DNA of 64,000 nucleotides, from the NCBI GenBank assembly GCA_019973155.2, contig BPQB01000113.1:23862-87861 (forward strand). Direction: 5' to 3'. Source of the stretch: Phanerochaete sordida (taxonomy: Eukaryota; Basidiomycota; Agaricomycetes; Polyporales; Phanerochaetaceae). The notes beneath the pieces are model-generated. The model had not been told where the DNA came from. It saw only the letters and a program-made list of their open reading frames with translations, and did not search any database. Shown here in pieces: positions 1-10,319 of this stretch (within the stretch, counting starts at the first letter, position 1; each line of letters starts with the position of its first letter). The translations under genes were made by a program, and so were the position numbers.

Positions 1-315
1 GAGGTGCTCTCGTCAGCACTCGTGTCTGGTCAGGGAATTCCGAATACCACAGAGCGGTCCCACGCGCAAGAAGCTGTGCCAGAGAAGCTTGCAATGGTGA
101 ACGCTGTCGAAGCATACCGGACCAACGCAACGTCAGGTCAAACATCTACCCAGCAAATTGAGATTGTCCGTACGAGAGCGCTCGACACCGCTGCGATGTT
201 CGAGAGCTACGCCAGAGGCGAACAAGGGTCGTTTTCGATCACAGCCCGCGCTTGGGCGTCGGTAGCTGTCGCTGGGAGCCTCATAGCGTGGGTTTCACGG
301 ATTAGCAAGCACTAG
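1..315 (+). CDS. C-terminal end of an unrecognised protein (partial)
   Basis: An open frame enters from the left edge and ends at the stop at 313-315, giving about 104 residues. There is no credible start in the window, so this is the last exon of a gene lying to the left. The final 25 residues are mildly hydrophobic (around AWASVAVAGSLIAWV), which could be a C-terminal membrane anchor. The rest is polar and Ala/Thr-rich. I recognise no family. The frame could also be a chance open stretch. Confidence 0.35.
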   Translation, partial: EVLSSALVSGQGIPNTTERSHAQEAVPEKLAMVNAVEAYRTNATSGQTSTQQIEIVRTRALDTAAMFESYARGEQGSFSITARAWASVAVAGSLIAWVSRISKH

Positions 316-561
316 ATACCTGATTACCTGTACTCGTACACATACCCGCCAGCATTCCGTATGTATTTTCGTGGCCGTACTTTCGCCGCCCTGCACGTTT
401 CTGTCGGTACCGCCCCCCATGTGAAAGTCGCCCGACACAGGACCAGAGGTTACCGGTGCGAGGCATACAGTACTGTATAAGTAGAGGATGGCGTGCTCGC
501 TTCCACGGTGTGACGGCAAGTTGAACCAGCTCCAAAGCCCGCGGACACCGAGAAGTTCAAG

Positions 562-2328
562 ATGTCCAAGTCCCAGCGCGAGAGCATGGCCTACCCGAGC
601 TATCCCATACCACCACGTCCCCTCGAGCTCCAGCCGCTGCGCATCCGCGCTCTGCCGCCTCTCCTCGCGCCGCCCCTGCCCGCGCAGCTGCCTCGGCTGC
701 CATGTGGCCAACGCCGCGCCGCCGCCGAGATCGCGGTGCACTATGAGCTCAGCACGCACCTCGTGCCCGCCGCGCACCCGCGCCTCACGCCCGACGTGCC
801 CGCGCCGCCGCCGCCCGTGTGGTCCGCGGACAAGGCGCAGTACCAGGCGTCCGTGCAGCGCACACTCGACGCGATCCTGCGCGCGCGCCGCCAACAGTGG
901 GCGGGCGAGCTCCCCGCCGAGGGCAGCCGCACGCTCCTATGGAACTGCATCGACCGGTACGTGCGCAGGAAGGGGGCCAGGCAGGACACCGGCCGGCCGC
1001 CGGTCACTTTGTTCTGCGCGCACGCGAACGGGTTCCCGAAGGAGGTGCGTACGAGGCCGTGCGTGGTGCCGGCTGCGAAGGCTGACTGTACACGCAGACT
1101 TGGGAAGTCGCTCTGGCGCACCTGCTCACCGCGAATGAGGCGTCGAAGAACCCCGTGGACATCGTCGAGATCTGGCTCTGGGAGGCGGTGAACCATGGCG
1201 ACTCCGCCCTTGTCAACGCTGGAAAGCTGGGCGGAATCTGTACGTGTACTGTGCCTCTGACCATGTCACAGTTGCTCATCAGGAGGCAGACGACTGGGCG
1301 GACAACTCTCGCGATATCTTGAACTTCCTCCTGCATCACCTTCCCACGTCGCCGGCGGAGAAGGCCCTACCATTGCACCTCCCTCGCCTGGCGGAGGCAG
1401 TCTCGGAATCCCGCAAGACGTTCGGCTTCCAATCGAGAACATTCGTCGGGGTCGGCCATTCATTTGGAGGCTGCACAACGTACGCACGCCACGCTCATGC
1501 AAAATAGTCCATTATGCTCACTCATATGAACGTAGCTATCGCGCTGCGGTCGAGCGACCTTCTCTGTTCGCATCTCTTGTGCTCCTCGACCCGATACTAT
1601 CGCCCTTCCGCCCGGGCCAAGGTCTACTCATGGACAGGCAGTTCGGCCTGACTTCCGGTGCCATCCGACGGCGATCGCATTGGTCTTCACGGTCAGAGTA
1701 CAGCTACATGTTCTTCAAATGTGGTGCTAACCTCGCACGCTTCTTCTCAGTGAAGAGGCCCTAAAGTCTTTCCAGCAGACCCCCTTCTTCGCCTCTTGGG
1801 ACCCTGCCGTGTTGAAGCTGTACGTCGATCACGGTATCTACGACGACCCCCAGGGCGGGGTCAGCCTCAAGACGTCCGGTGTTGTTGTACGCGCCTTCCC
1901 AGCGTTTCTTGCGACTCTGCTGACGGGCACTGCAGGAAGGGATGTTATTCAGCGAGGCACTCGCGAGCTACGAGATGTGGCAGCTCGCGTCGACTCTCCC
2001 GTCCACCATCGAGATACGGTACATCATGCCAGGTCGGCCAAATAAAGAGTGCGTGTCCCAGTGTCCGCGTTACTCAGTGCCATGCTTACAAGTCTTTGCA
2101 GTGAGATACCGCGAGAGTATCTGATCTGGCTTCGCCCCGAGAACGCGAGCAACGTTATCATACCACGGTCGGGGCACTTGATCGTGCAGGAGGCTCCTCG
2201 CGAGCTAGGTGAGTTTTTCTAGCAGCGTGGCTGCGGATGCAGAACTGACAACATGTACAGCTGGTGAGCTACTCGCGTTCTTGACGCGGAAGTACGGGCG
2301 GAACGCCTCTCCGCCCGCTCGGCTCTGA
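562..2328 (+). CDS. alpha/beta hydrolase, probably peroxisomal (Lpx1-like)
   Basis: A spliced gene with the first exon at 562-1044 (start MSKSQRESM) and an intron from 1045 to about 1098. The fold is seen as LFCAHANGFPKE (oxyanion region), then TFVGVGHSFGG with the nucleophile elbow GHSFG, then LVLLDPILSPF. A late NVIIPRSGHLIVQEAP carries the catalytic His. The serine-histidine pair fits a serine hydrolase or lipase. The protein ends in NASPPARL, where ARL matches the PTS1 consensus, as in yeast Lpx1. That places it in the peroxisome (inference). Several introns in the middle (about 1240-1290, 1470-1540, 1620-1755, 1880-1960, 2045-2100) were placed only roughly, so the exact protein is uncertain. 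The substrate is unknown. Confidence 0.7.
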
Positions 2329-2654
2329 ACTTCATGTACATTACTCTGGATTCTTCGGAAACGACACCAGGGGTATATTGTACTTTCTACGTATGTACAT
2401 CATAACAGGGGACAGGACCAAGAGGACAGCATCAATTATACAACATGAGACACATTTCAACGAGATGACAGCAGCATCGTCCAAACCGCGCTCTACGTAC
2501 AAGATAGAAAGGAGGGGTTTTGGTGCGACGATTCGTGCACGATTATCCTTCGAGCTTCTGGACAGACGTAACTGAAACAGCGGGCGTGCGTGAACATTTT
2601 TTTTTCGGATTCAAAGGCATGGCAATGCTGGGTTTCTGCACGGATACATATCGC
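2329..2654. other. intergenic, convergent 3' ends
   Basis: This stretch lies between the hydrolase stop and the TUP1 stop, so both genes end into it. It holds only short chance frames. I see no RNA gene or repeat. Presumed 3' UTRs and polyadenylation region of both genes. Confidence 0.5.
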
Positions 2655-5600
2655 TTAGCTCGAGCCGGTCGCTGGCGTGGTGGTATAGCTCCCTGTGGGA
2701 CACGGATCAGGCACTGTCAGATCACGATTGATAGCCGGACACGCACATATTCTTGCTTGCCAGTCGCCGCTTCCTGTTGCGAGGAGGTTGCCGACCGGGC
2801 TGAGGTCGATAGAGATGACTGTCGCAGCGCGCAATTAATCACGGGGCTGTCCATCCCGCCAACAGAGCGCACGCACCCGAGTTCTTGTGTCCCTGCAGCA
2901 TGCACTGCACGACAGCGCTCTTCGAGTCCCAGAACTGCACGCCGCGGTCCTTGGAGCCGGAGACGACCCACTGGCCGTCATGGCTGACGGCGACGCTGAG
3001 CACGTAGTCCTTGTGGCCCGTGAAGTTCATCAGGCACTGGCTCGTCTTGTCGAGCTTCTCCGCGCCCGCGCCGTTCTTGAGCGATCCGTTCCGGCGGCGC
3101 TCGTAGATGGGCTGCACGTCCCAGTACTTGAGCGTCTTGTCGAGCGAGCCGCTCACGAGGCCGCGCCCGTCAGGCGTGAAGGCGACGCTGTACACGCTGT
3201 CGCGGTGCCCCTTGAGGCGCTCGACAAGCTTGCCAGTCTGCACGTCCCAGATGCGCACGACAGTGTCCAGCGAACCTGCGGCGACAAGACTGCCATCTGG
3301 CGAGATGCAGACGGAAGTTACGCCTGCATCTACGCTGTCAGGCTCGTCGATAGACACTAGGTATAATTGTCAGATGGGTGGTTATGGCACCGCAGATCAG
3401 GTGAAACGTACAGGTCTTGTACAACCCTGGTTCTGTCATGTCCCAGATCTTTGCTGTCTTGTCACCTGAGCCGGATACAATCAGGCGCCCGTCTTTTGAG
3501 AAGTCGAGCGAGTAGATTTCCTGCTGGTGGCCGTCGAATGTATTCCGAATATGTTTGTTGGCAATGTCCCAGATCTGCCGTGTTGCCTTGCTCAGAAGTC
3601 ATTGTAACGACATATGTAGAATATACTCACGCGGATCTGCTTGTCTTCGGCGCCTGTTGCGAGGTATCTGCCGTCCGGGCTGAAGCACACGCTTCGGATG
3701 TAGAGGTCGCCCGTCTTGGTAGCATCTTCGTCGACGAGAACACTGACGTGGGATAAGTGAAGGCCATACATATATCATCGCATATACTCACCATGTCTTC
3801 TGGCCAGTCTTTGTATCGTAGATCTGGGCCGTACGGTTGCAGCCAGTAGCGAGATACTTGCCGTCGGCGGAGAACCGCACGCAGCACACGACACTATAGC
3901 GCGGCATTCAGGTTCAGTATGAGTTGAGCCTTGACATAAGGACACCCACCTTTCGTGCGAAAGCGTATGCACCAGGTTGACGTCCAATTTCTTCTTGGTC
4001 TCCTTGGCAGCATTTGGATTGAAGACCGCGAACCAGTCGGAGCCTTCCTTCTTCATCTCAGGAGGAAGCGAGTTCGGCTCCATATCGGCAATCGGACCCG
4101 AGTATGCGTCCGCCATGGTGACGTCGCGGTCTTGTGATGGCGGCTGCGGAGGGCGGGAGGGTTGAGAGCTTGGGGGAGGGGGCAGCTGTGATAGTGGAAG
4201 GGCCGACGGCGGAAGAGGCAGACCGTTAGAAGGGCTGGCCAGTGCTGAAGGGCCAGCGGGGTTGAGTGAGTTGAGCACAGGTGGAGGGCCTCCGGGGCCT
4301 GTTGTTGGCGGAGGTCCCGGTTGATGCAGCGCGCTCGGCGTTGGGGGCTGGGCAGATGAGCTCGCTTGGGGAGTCGAGGGACCGTAACCGCCCGGACCGG
4401 GTGCAGCAGGCAGCTTCGGCGTGGGATGCGATGACTGGCTAGGCGGTGCTGGCGGGGGACCACTTGGGCCAGACGTCGGTACGTTGTGCGAGGCTTGGGG
4501 CGACTGGTGAGGAGGAAGAGGCCCTGAACCACCCGGTGCAGGAGCGAGGGCAATTGACTGATGCGGGGGTTGGCCAGGAACTGACGGAAGTGAAGGCGAG
4601 AACGGGTCTGTGCGAGAGACGCATGAGAAGCGTGCACACACGTCACGTGCGAAAGCGAAGCTAGGAGAAAGTATGCTCACCGCTGCGTTCCATCTTCCCG
4701 CGCTCAGTCTTAATACGCTTGACATCCGCACGCATGTCGCGTTCCCGCTCGCGCTCCGCTCTGTCTCTCTCGCGCTCGCGCTGATCCCGCATCTCCCTCT
4801 CACGAAGATCTCGCTCCCTGTCCATCATCCTGCTGTCCATGCGGCCGCGTTCAGCAGCGATTCTGTCCGCCTCGCGATCACGGTCACGGTCACGGTCTGC
4901 ACGATTGTAGAAGGCCTCGTATCCACCGCCGCCGCCAGGACCGGCGCCTACGCCAAGCCCTACGGGAGGGGCATGGGGAAGACCACCCAACTGACCCTCT
5001 GGTGGTGCAGCGGGAGGAGCGCCTGGGATTCCGAGTGGACGCCCGAGACCAAGGCCTTCTCTACCATCGGCGCGGGATGGGGGGCCAGCCATGCCGATCG
5101 GTTCGCGCGCTGGAGGTTCGCGATCGAGGCGCATGTCCCTGTCGCGTTCCCTGTCCCTGTCTCTGTCGCGCTCCCGGTCACGGTCGCGATCGCGGTCGCC
5201 TCGTCCGAGACTGGCAATGCCCTCGCTTCGTGGGCCCTCGACACGTTGCTTGTAGGCTCTGAATTCGTCCTGAAGTTTGCGCATTTCGTCTTCATACTGT
5301 CCGCGGACTTTGCGATGCTCGTCTTCGAGGGCGTAGAGTGAGGCTCGTATGATGTTGAGTTCGTTCACTTGGCCAGTGACTGTGAGAGAAGAGGTCAAGC
5401 GACCGGTTTTCCCATGAAAGAAGGGGCGTTGCAGCACGCACGCTTGTTTTCAAACTCGTCCCGCTGCCCCCGGGTCGCATCGAGTTCGCGTGCGAGCTGC
5501 TCGAACTCTCCACGGACGAGACCGAAGGCTTCGTCGATGCGGTTGGATGCGTGGTGGGCCTGGATGCTGGGTCCGCCCTGGGGCGCGGCGCCTGCTGGCT

Positions 5601-5684
5601 GGAGGTGCTTGTGCTGCGGGAGCATGAGGCGCGTGGGAGAGCAGGACGGTGAGGAGGACGTACGTTGTATATGGAGGACGCCAT
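2655..5684 (-). CDS. TUP1: TUP1-type transcriptional corepressor, WD40
   Basis: General corepressor that tetramerises through its N-terminus and binds Cyc8/Ssn6 and DNA-bound repressors. Exon 1 is only seven codons (MASSIYN, 5684-5664), followed by a 50-nt intron and an exon starting HKHLQPAG. After the intron at 5441-5380 comes [18 protein letters not shown], the signature of the Tup1 N-terminal helix domain. A long Arg/Asp-repeat and then Pro/Ser/Gly-rich linker follows (about 5250-4140). Next is DWFAVFNP and a C-terminal WD40 propeller with repeats such as [19 protein letters not shown] and [19 protein letters not shown]. The last exons give [19 protein letters not shown] and [14 protein letters not shown], and the stop is at 2657-2655. 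Length and order match fungal Tup1. The WD region is split by at least five short introns. Confidence 0.93.
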
Positions 5685-7140
5685 GGCGCCGTGGGAGGCG
5701 GGAGGGGCGGGTCGGGCGGGGAGGCGGTGGTGGTATCGGGGGACGAGAGGGGGAGGTGATGGAAGTTGACGAACGTCGTTTATGTACGGAATTCGCTCTC
5801 CCCGCCAACGGGCCCCGCCAAGCTGCCGGGTCGCTCTGCCGCTCGCCTACGACACCAGACACGTGGCGCACCCCCAGCACAGGCGCCCATATCCCGATCA
5901 ATCCATCACCAGCATCGGGCTTCCTGCCCTCAACAGCAGTCCCGGCGGCATCTCCTTTCCGGGAAGTTGGGCACCTTCTGCCTCCCGCCCAGGCACGCCA
6001 CCTCCTCCTGCCCTCGCACCCCAGTCCGCCACGCACGACCCAGTCCTCGTCGGCCCCCTCGAAGCCTCGCTCTCGCAGCCTCACCCTCGTCGATCCCCCC
6101 CTCGCAGCCTCACCATCTCCTCTGTTCGCTCGTCGCCCCCCCATTCATCATGCCGTCGCCGCATGCCAGTCCGCTCGCGCTTCTAGATCCCCTCTTCTGC
6201 TGCCGCACGGCCCTCGCCCGCCTCGGCCTTTCTTCCTCCCCACCAACTCCGCATTCGCGGAGAACCATCTGCGCTCCCACACAGCCCGCACGTCCAAGCC
6301 TTGTTTGCCTTTGCTTCTCACCCCTTCCAGCCCGCTCTTCTCTCGTGGCAAGAACGTTCCCTGGGCCCACGCCGCTGGGTCTCCGGGTCATTGCGGGCAG
6401 ATAAGTGAGCACATCTCCCGCGCTCCGATTGGGAGCTTGGCTCTCACCGCCCATGCGCTGCCCACGGTGCATCGTCGGCAGGAAACCCCAACCCAATCAC
6501 TCTCCGGCTAGGGAACTCTGCCTGCGCGCATCATGGTTCCAGGCTCCATGGCCAGTATCGGCCAATGCCCTGCTCCGCAGGCCCTCACGCAATTTCACTG
6601 ACGATGGGGCGTGCACTGTATCAGGAGAAGTCACATTGCTCTTCGCCATAAGGCGCGCCCTCGTTCACACCTATTCAACGCCAGCCATGACATCCTCTTT
6701 CGGGGACAAAGCTTCCCGTGTGCATGGACACAGGCTCAGAGCCATTGTTCGTAGTTTGTGCTTTGAGAGAATGTCCTAACAGCAGTGAAGACGTCTACGA
6801 CTGCATGTCTCATTATACCCTAATTAGCACGCAATGAAGAGCTTTGACGTCCTCCGACGGATACTCGGTTTCCGGGGTTGCAGCTGGGCCCGCCGCAGAC
6901 GGAACCCGGCATGCGTCGGACTTCAATAAATACCATGCCATGATATTTGGTTTTAGGCGACTATCCGTATTAGCCTTTCCTATGTTGCTGCCGCAGATCC
7001 GAGCATGACATCGTAAGCGAGCAGATACGCCATGGCCATGGCCAGGCTGGCTCCTCGAGCCGTCACGGATCGGTTACCAAATTGAGCAGCGGGAGTGGCA
7101 TGCTTGGCGCTTACGAACTTATTCGCGGACGACGACCACG
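5685..7140. other. long upstream region of TUP1, pyrimidine-rich
   Basis: About 1.45 kb lies between the divergent TUP1 start (5684) and the SAP30BP-like start (7141). The first 800 bases are strongly C/T-rich on the plus strand, with long overlapping open frames in several phases on both strands. That is what base composition alone gives, and none contains a recognisable domain. Position 7031 onward has a palindromic CCATGGCCATGG. Most likely this is promoter and 5' UTR. A long leader would be usual for a global regulator such as TUP1 (inference). Confidence 0.45.
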
Positions 7141-8364
7141 ATGTTGCACGGTGAATAGCCCGAGCCTCTGCCTAGCTCTGGGATCCCTCTCACATGGCCT
7201 TCCCATGCAGGACTGGCCGCGTATGGCGACGAATCTCCGGTAGATAGCCGCGACGCGGCGTCGACGTCCGAGTCCGCAAGCGGGCCTGTAGCTTCAAACG
7301 GAAGGACCACCAGAGCTGATGTGAGAGCCTTCACGCCTGCCGCTCGCGCATCCCGTTTCCCTGCTTTGCTCGCACCTCTCTTGTCTCGGCCAGGATAATC
7401 CGTCGTGGCCCGCGTCTGACGCTCCCTCAGGATGTGCGTGCCCCGTCCTGCTCGCGCTCGTCCGCACCCGCTGACCCCGCATGCTCCGCAGCCGGCACGC
7501 TGAAGGGGCACGTCGTCATTCGTAAACCCTCGCACATCAAGCCGCACCCGCGCGCACGCCCACGTGAGGACGGGCCTCCGCGCACCGCGTCCGGCAGCGC
7601 CCCGCCGAGCCCGCGCGGCGACGCGCCCGTGTTTACGATGGACGAGCAGGACGCGGGGTTGCCGCTGGACGAGCTCGCGCGGATCCGCGCGCTCCTGCGC
7701 CCGCCGCCAATCACGGGCGCGGACGACTGGGGCATCCCGGCGGAGCCCGCGGGCGCATGCGACCCTGAGATCGAGGTGCGCCGACACTGCTTGTGCGGGG
7801 CGAGGGCGAGGGCGCTGATGGCGGGCGCAGGCGAAGCTCGCGCAGTTCCACGCGCTCAAGCGCGACCCGGTGCACCCGAAGCACTTCAACGACAGCCTGA
7901 TGGCGAACCGCTCGTTCCGCAACCCACACCTGTACGCGAAGCTCGTCGAGTTCGTCGACGTCGACGAGCGCACGACGAACTTCCCCAAGGACGTCTGGGA
8001 TCCAGACGATGTCCGCGAGGAGTGGTTCGCGGATCGCATCGGTAAGCTGTTCATGGCTGCGCCGAGGCGGCAGATGCTGATGCACTCCACCCTTCTATGC
8101 TTCGCACGCACCGCTCGGTGTGATCGTGTGCCACCACCAGCCGAGTACCAGAAGGCTCGCTCGGAACAGCAGCAGGCGGCGCAATCTGCGAACGCCGGCA
8201 AGCGCACACATCTCGACTTCACGTCTGCGAAGTCGGACTCCTCGAAAACAAGAGACCGAGATCGTGACGAGAAAGACCGCGGTAGCAAGAATTCCGGTGG
8301 GAAAAGGTACGACCCATACGTGAGAGATCGGTATGGGCGAGACAAGGGGACGAAGTGGAAGTAG
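7141..8364 (+). CDS. SAP30BP/HCNGP-like nuclear protein
   Basis: Member of the SAP30-binding protein (HCNGP) family, linked to transcription and splicing. Exon 1 is 10 nt (MLH plus one base, 7141-7150). Exon 2 at 7211 continues [15 protein letters not shown], matching the family opening of a short G-L-x-x-Y-x-D-S segment. The core is [20 protein letters not shown] then [19 protein letters not shown] and [10 protein letters not shown], the family hallmark. A charged tail with Arg/Asp/Lys repeats ends at [15 protein letters not shown]. Introns are seen at 7151-7210, about 7320-7430, about 7780-7849 and 8042-8140, all with GT-AG ends and preserved phase. A 408-codon frame on the opposite strand is a shadow. 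Confidence 0.85.
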
Positions 8365-8584
8365 TACTAGTGCTATCATTCTTGTAGCTCAGCACGCCTT
8401 GATGCTTGCACAATGCTGATTTTCATGTTGCCAATGTATTGCACGAACAGCTGAGCAGTGAATGATTTGGCTCTGACATCTACATCTGGGAACCTCTATG
8501 GGATTCAATATATAACATAACAGGGAGCGATTCTCGCCCGCGAGAAGGCGCGCTCGTATCGAGCTATCCACAACATCGAGAGTT

Positions 8585-9472
8585 TTACTCTTCATCGGAA
8601 TGGCAATGGTTTTTGTCGACATGGACCCAGTGATCCGTTTCGTGGTCTTCAGCAAGCTTTCCGGCAATGGCCTCAGGCGGACCCACGGCTGACGTAGTAT
8701 CGTCTGCGCGGTTATTCCGCTCCAGAGACACAGCTGGAGAGCTTAGGACGCCGCGAATCTTTTCGACGATTTCCGCATGCATATCGAACAAGTCTTGCAT
8801 GCACTGCGGCCCTACTCCGAGGGTATCCAGCTCCTGCACAGTGCATGGCGAACTGCTCAGTCTCGTTGGTGACTTAGAGGTGGAGATACGACTTACCGCC
8901 TCAGGTAGTTGGACATACTCCACGGCTTCGAAGAAGGCGTCGAGTACCTCTACGGCATAGTCCTCCAGCTCGTGACCTGGGTGTCGAGCGGAAAGCTCCT
9001 CGCGCAGGCTCAGAAGTACCTGGTTGGCCTTCGTCATCTTCTCGATGAGTTCTGTCGCGCGTCGTTCTGCAGCGGCAGTGCGGGCAGTCGATTCGGTGGC
9101 GTTCTCCAAGGGCCCGGCATTATCGTCGGCGTCCCCGGCACTCGACACCGAGACTGGCGAGTGGCACCGCGGCAGCGCCACCACCTCGGCGACATCCTGC
9201 GCGTCTTCGAAGGCGCGGGCTTTCAGCGAGGCCTCATCGAACGCCGCGTCACGCGCCGAGTAGTACGTCTTCGCGGTGCTCAGCGCGGAGTGGCACAGGT
9301 TGTCGTTCGCGTCGAAGAAGACCTCGACTTCGACGGCACAGACCGCGTAGGCGTCGTGCTGCACCACCATCGGCGTGTGTACAGTCGGCGTGCGTGGCGT
9401 CGCGGCTGCGGGGTGCAGGTGCCCCGCGCGGTGGACCCTACTGGTGAGCGTGTCGACGTGCAGCGCGGTCAT
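8585..9472 (-). CDS. hypothetical acidic/helical protein
   Basis: A frame of 295 codons runs from the start at 9472 to the TAA at 8587-8585. It contains a good GT-AG intron at 8896-8834 (63 nt), which is in frame and free of stops, so both a 274-residue spliced form and a 295-residue unspliced form are possible. The middle (ATELIEKMTKANQVLLSLRE and ELEDYAVEVLDAFFEAVEYV) is predicted helical. There is no signal peptide and no family that I recognise. The gene has its own TATA-like box about 80 nt upstream and is followed by a convergent SAP30BP-like gene. Confidence 0.6.
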   Translation of the reverse strand: MTALHVDTLTSRVHRAGHLHPAAATPRTPTVHTPMVVQHDAYAVCAVEVEVFFDANDNLCHSALSTAKTYYSARDAAFDEASLKARAFEDAQDVAEVVALPRCHSPVSVSSAGDADDNAGPLENATESTARTAAAERRATELIEKMTKANQVLLSLREELSARHPGHELEDYAVEVLDAFFEAVEYVQLPEAVSRISTSKSPTRLSSSPCTVQELDTLGVGPQCMQDLFDMHAEIVEKIRGVLSSPAVSLERNNRADDTTSAVGPPEAIAGKLAEDHETDHWVHVDKNHCHSDEE

Positions 9473-9550
9473 GACGATGCTGAAGTGCGGGGGCGAGCGG
9501 AGGGATTTTTGATGTTGTGGAGGTGCGGGGGCTTAGCACCGATGAAACAG

Positions 9551-9560
9551 GTATATATAG
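9551..9560 (-). promoter_or_regulatory. TATA box of the hypothetical gene at 8585-9472
   Basis: On the minus strand the sequence reads CTATATATAC, about 80 nt upstream of the ATG at 9472. Distance and sequence fit a core TATA element. No other gene starts nearby. Confidence 0.5.
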
Positions 9561-10319
9561 CGTACCGCCAGGAGGGTGGCCCTTAGGGCCTTTGCACAAA
9601 GAGCACACGACGTCTGACAAGGAACCGCCTTCAGTAGTAGGGCATGTCTTTTGACATCGCCAGGCTGATACGCGAGGCCCTGGCAGCCTGAATGCACTGT
9701 AGCCAAGCCACATTTTGATACCGTGCATTCCAGCACCACTATACGGTCAAAGGTGCTTGACCACGCGCGTAAGCTGGACAGAGATGGCCGTGGGCCACCG
9801 TGAACCTGACCGAGCGGAGCCGCGACGGCCTCAAACGCACGTGGCGCCCACGCGAAGTCAGGACCACGCGACGATGGCCGTCTTGGTCCCGCTTCCCCAG
9901 AACGCGCAGCAGCGATGCAGGAGGTCATATGCACTCCTGCCGGTGTTGCACGTTTGGTTCGGACCTCTGCAGAGGACCACCACCACGGCCCCAGGTCCGC
10001 GCACGCTCTGACCTCTGAACTCTCCAGCCAGCATGTGGCAATGGATTCTGTCCATCGCCCAGGCGGCGTCGCTCCTGCCGACCCCACCAGGCAATCATCG
10101 TGAGTCCCATGAACAGTCTCCTGCTGGCTGTATGCGCGCGGACGCACTGTTCGATGAATTGCCCGGGCCTGTGCTGTGCTTCGTGCAATGTGATGCTGGT
10201 CATTGGATCAGGAACGCTGGCTTCTTGTGAAGTCATTCCTCCGGGACCTTGCCGGTCGTCTTATAACTACAGATGATGATTTGGAGGAGGGGCATTTCTT
10301 CTGCCAGGGGGAAACAGCC
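9561..10319. other. intergenic between divergent promoters
   Basis: A region between the hypothetical gene (-) and the alpha-galactosidase (+). The largest frame here (9533-10147, minus, 204 codons) is rich in Cys/Trp/Arg without any domain and overlaps the TATA box, so I treat it as chance. Presumed promoter of the secreted GH27 gene. I could not identify a specific regulator site. Confidence 0.4.

Noticed and set aside
5369..6511. Long overlapping frames on both strands upstream of TUP1
   Set aside because: Open only because of the C/T-rich, stop-poor composition. They overlap TUP1 exons and lack any recognisable motif.
7031..7050. Palindromic CCATGGCCATGGCCAGGCT, also at about 56575
   Set aside because: The 19-base match lies in an intergenic region and in an exon of the EZH2-like gene with unrelated flanks. 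Most likely coincidence from a simple palindromic repeat.
7119..8345. 408-codon minus-strand frame
   Set aside because: Antisense shadow of the SAP30BP-like gene, running across its introns, with no domain.
9533..10147. 204-codon minus-strand frame
   Set aside because: It overlaps the TATA box and leader of the neighbouring gene and has no family signature.
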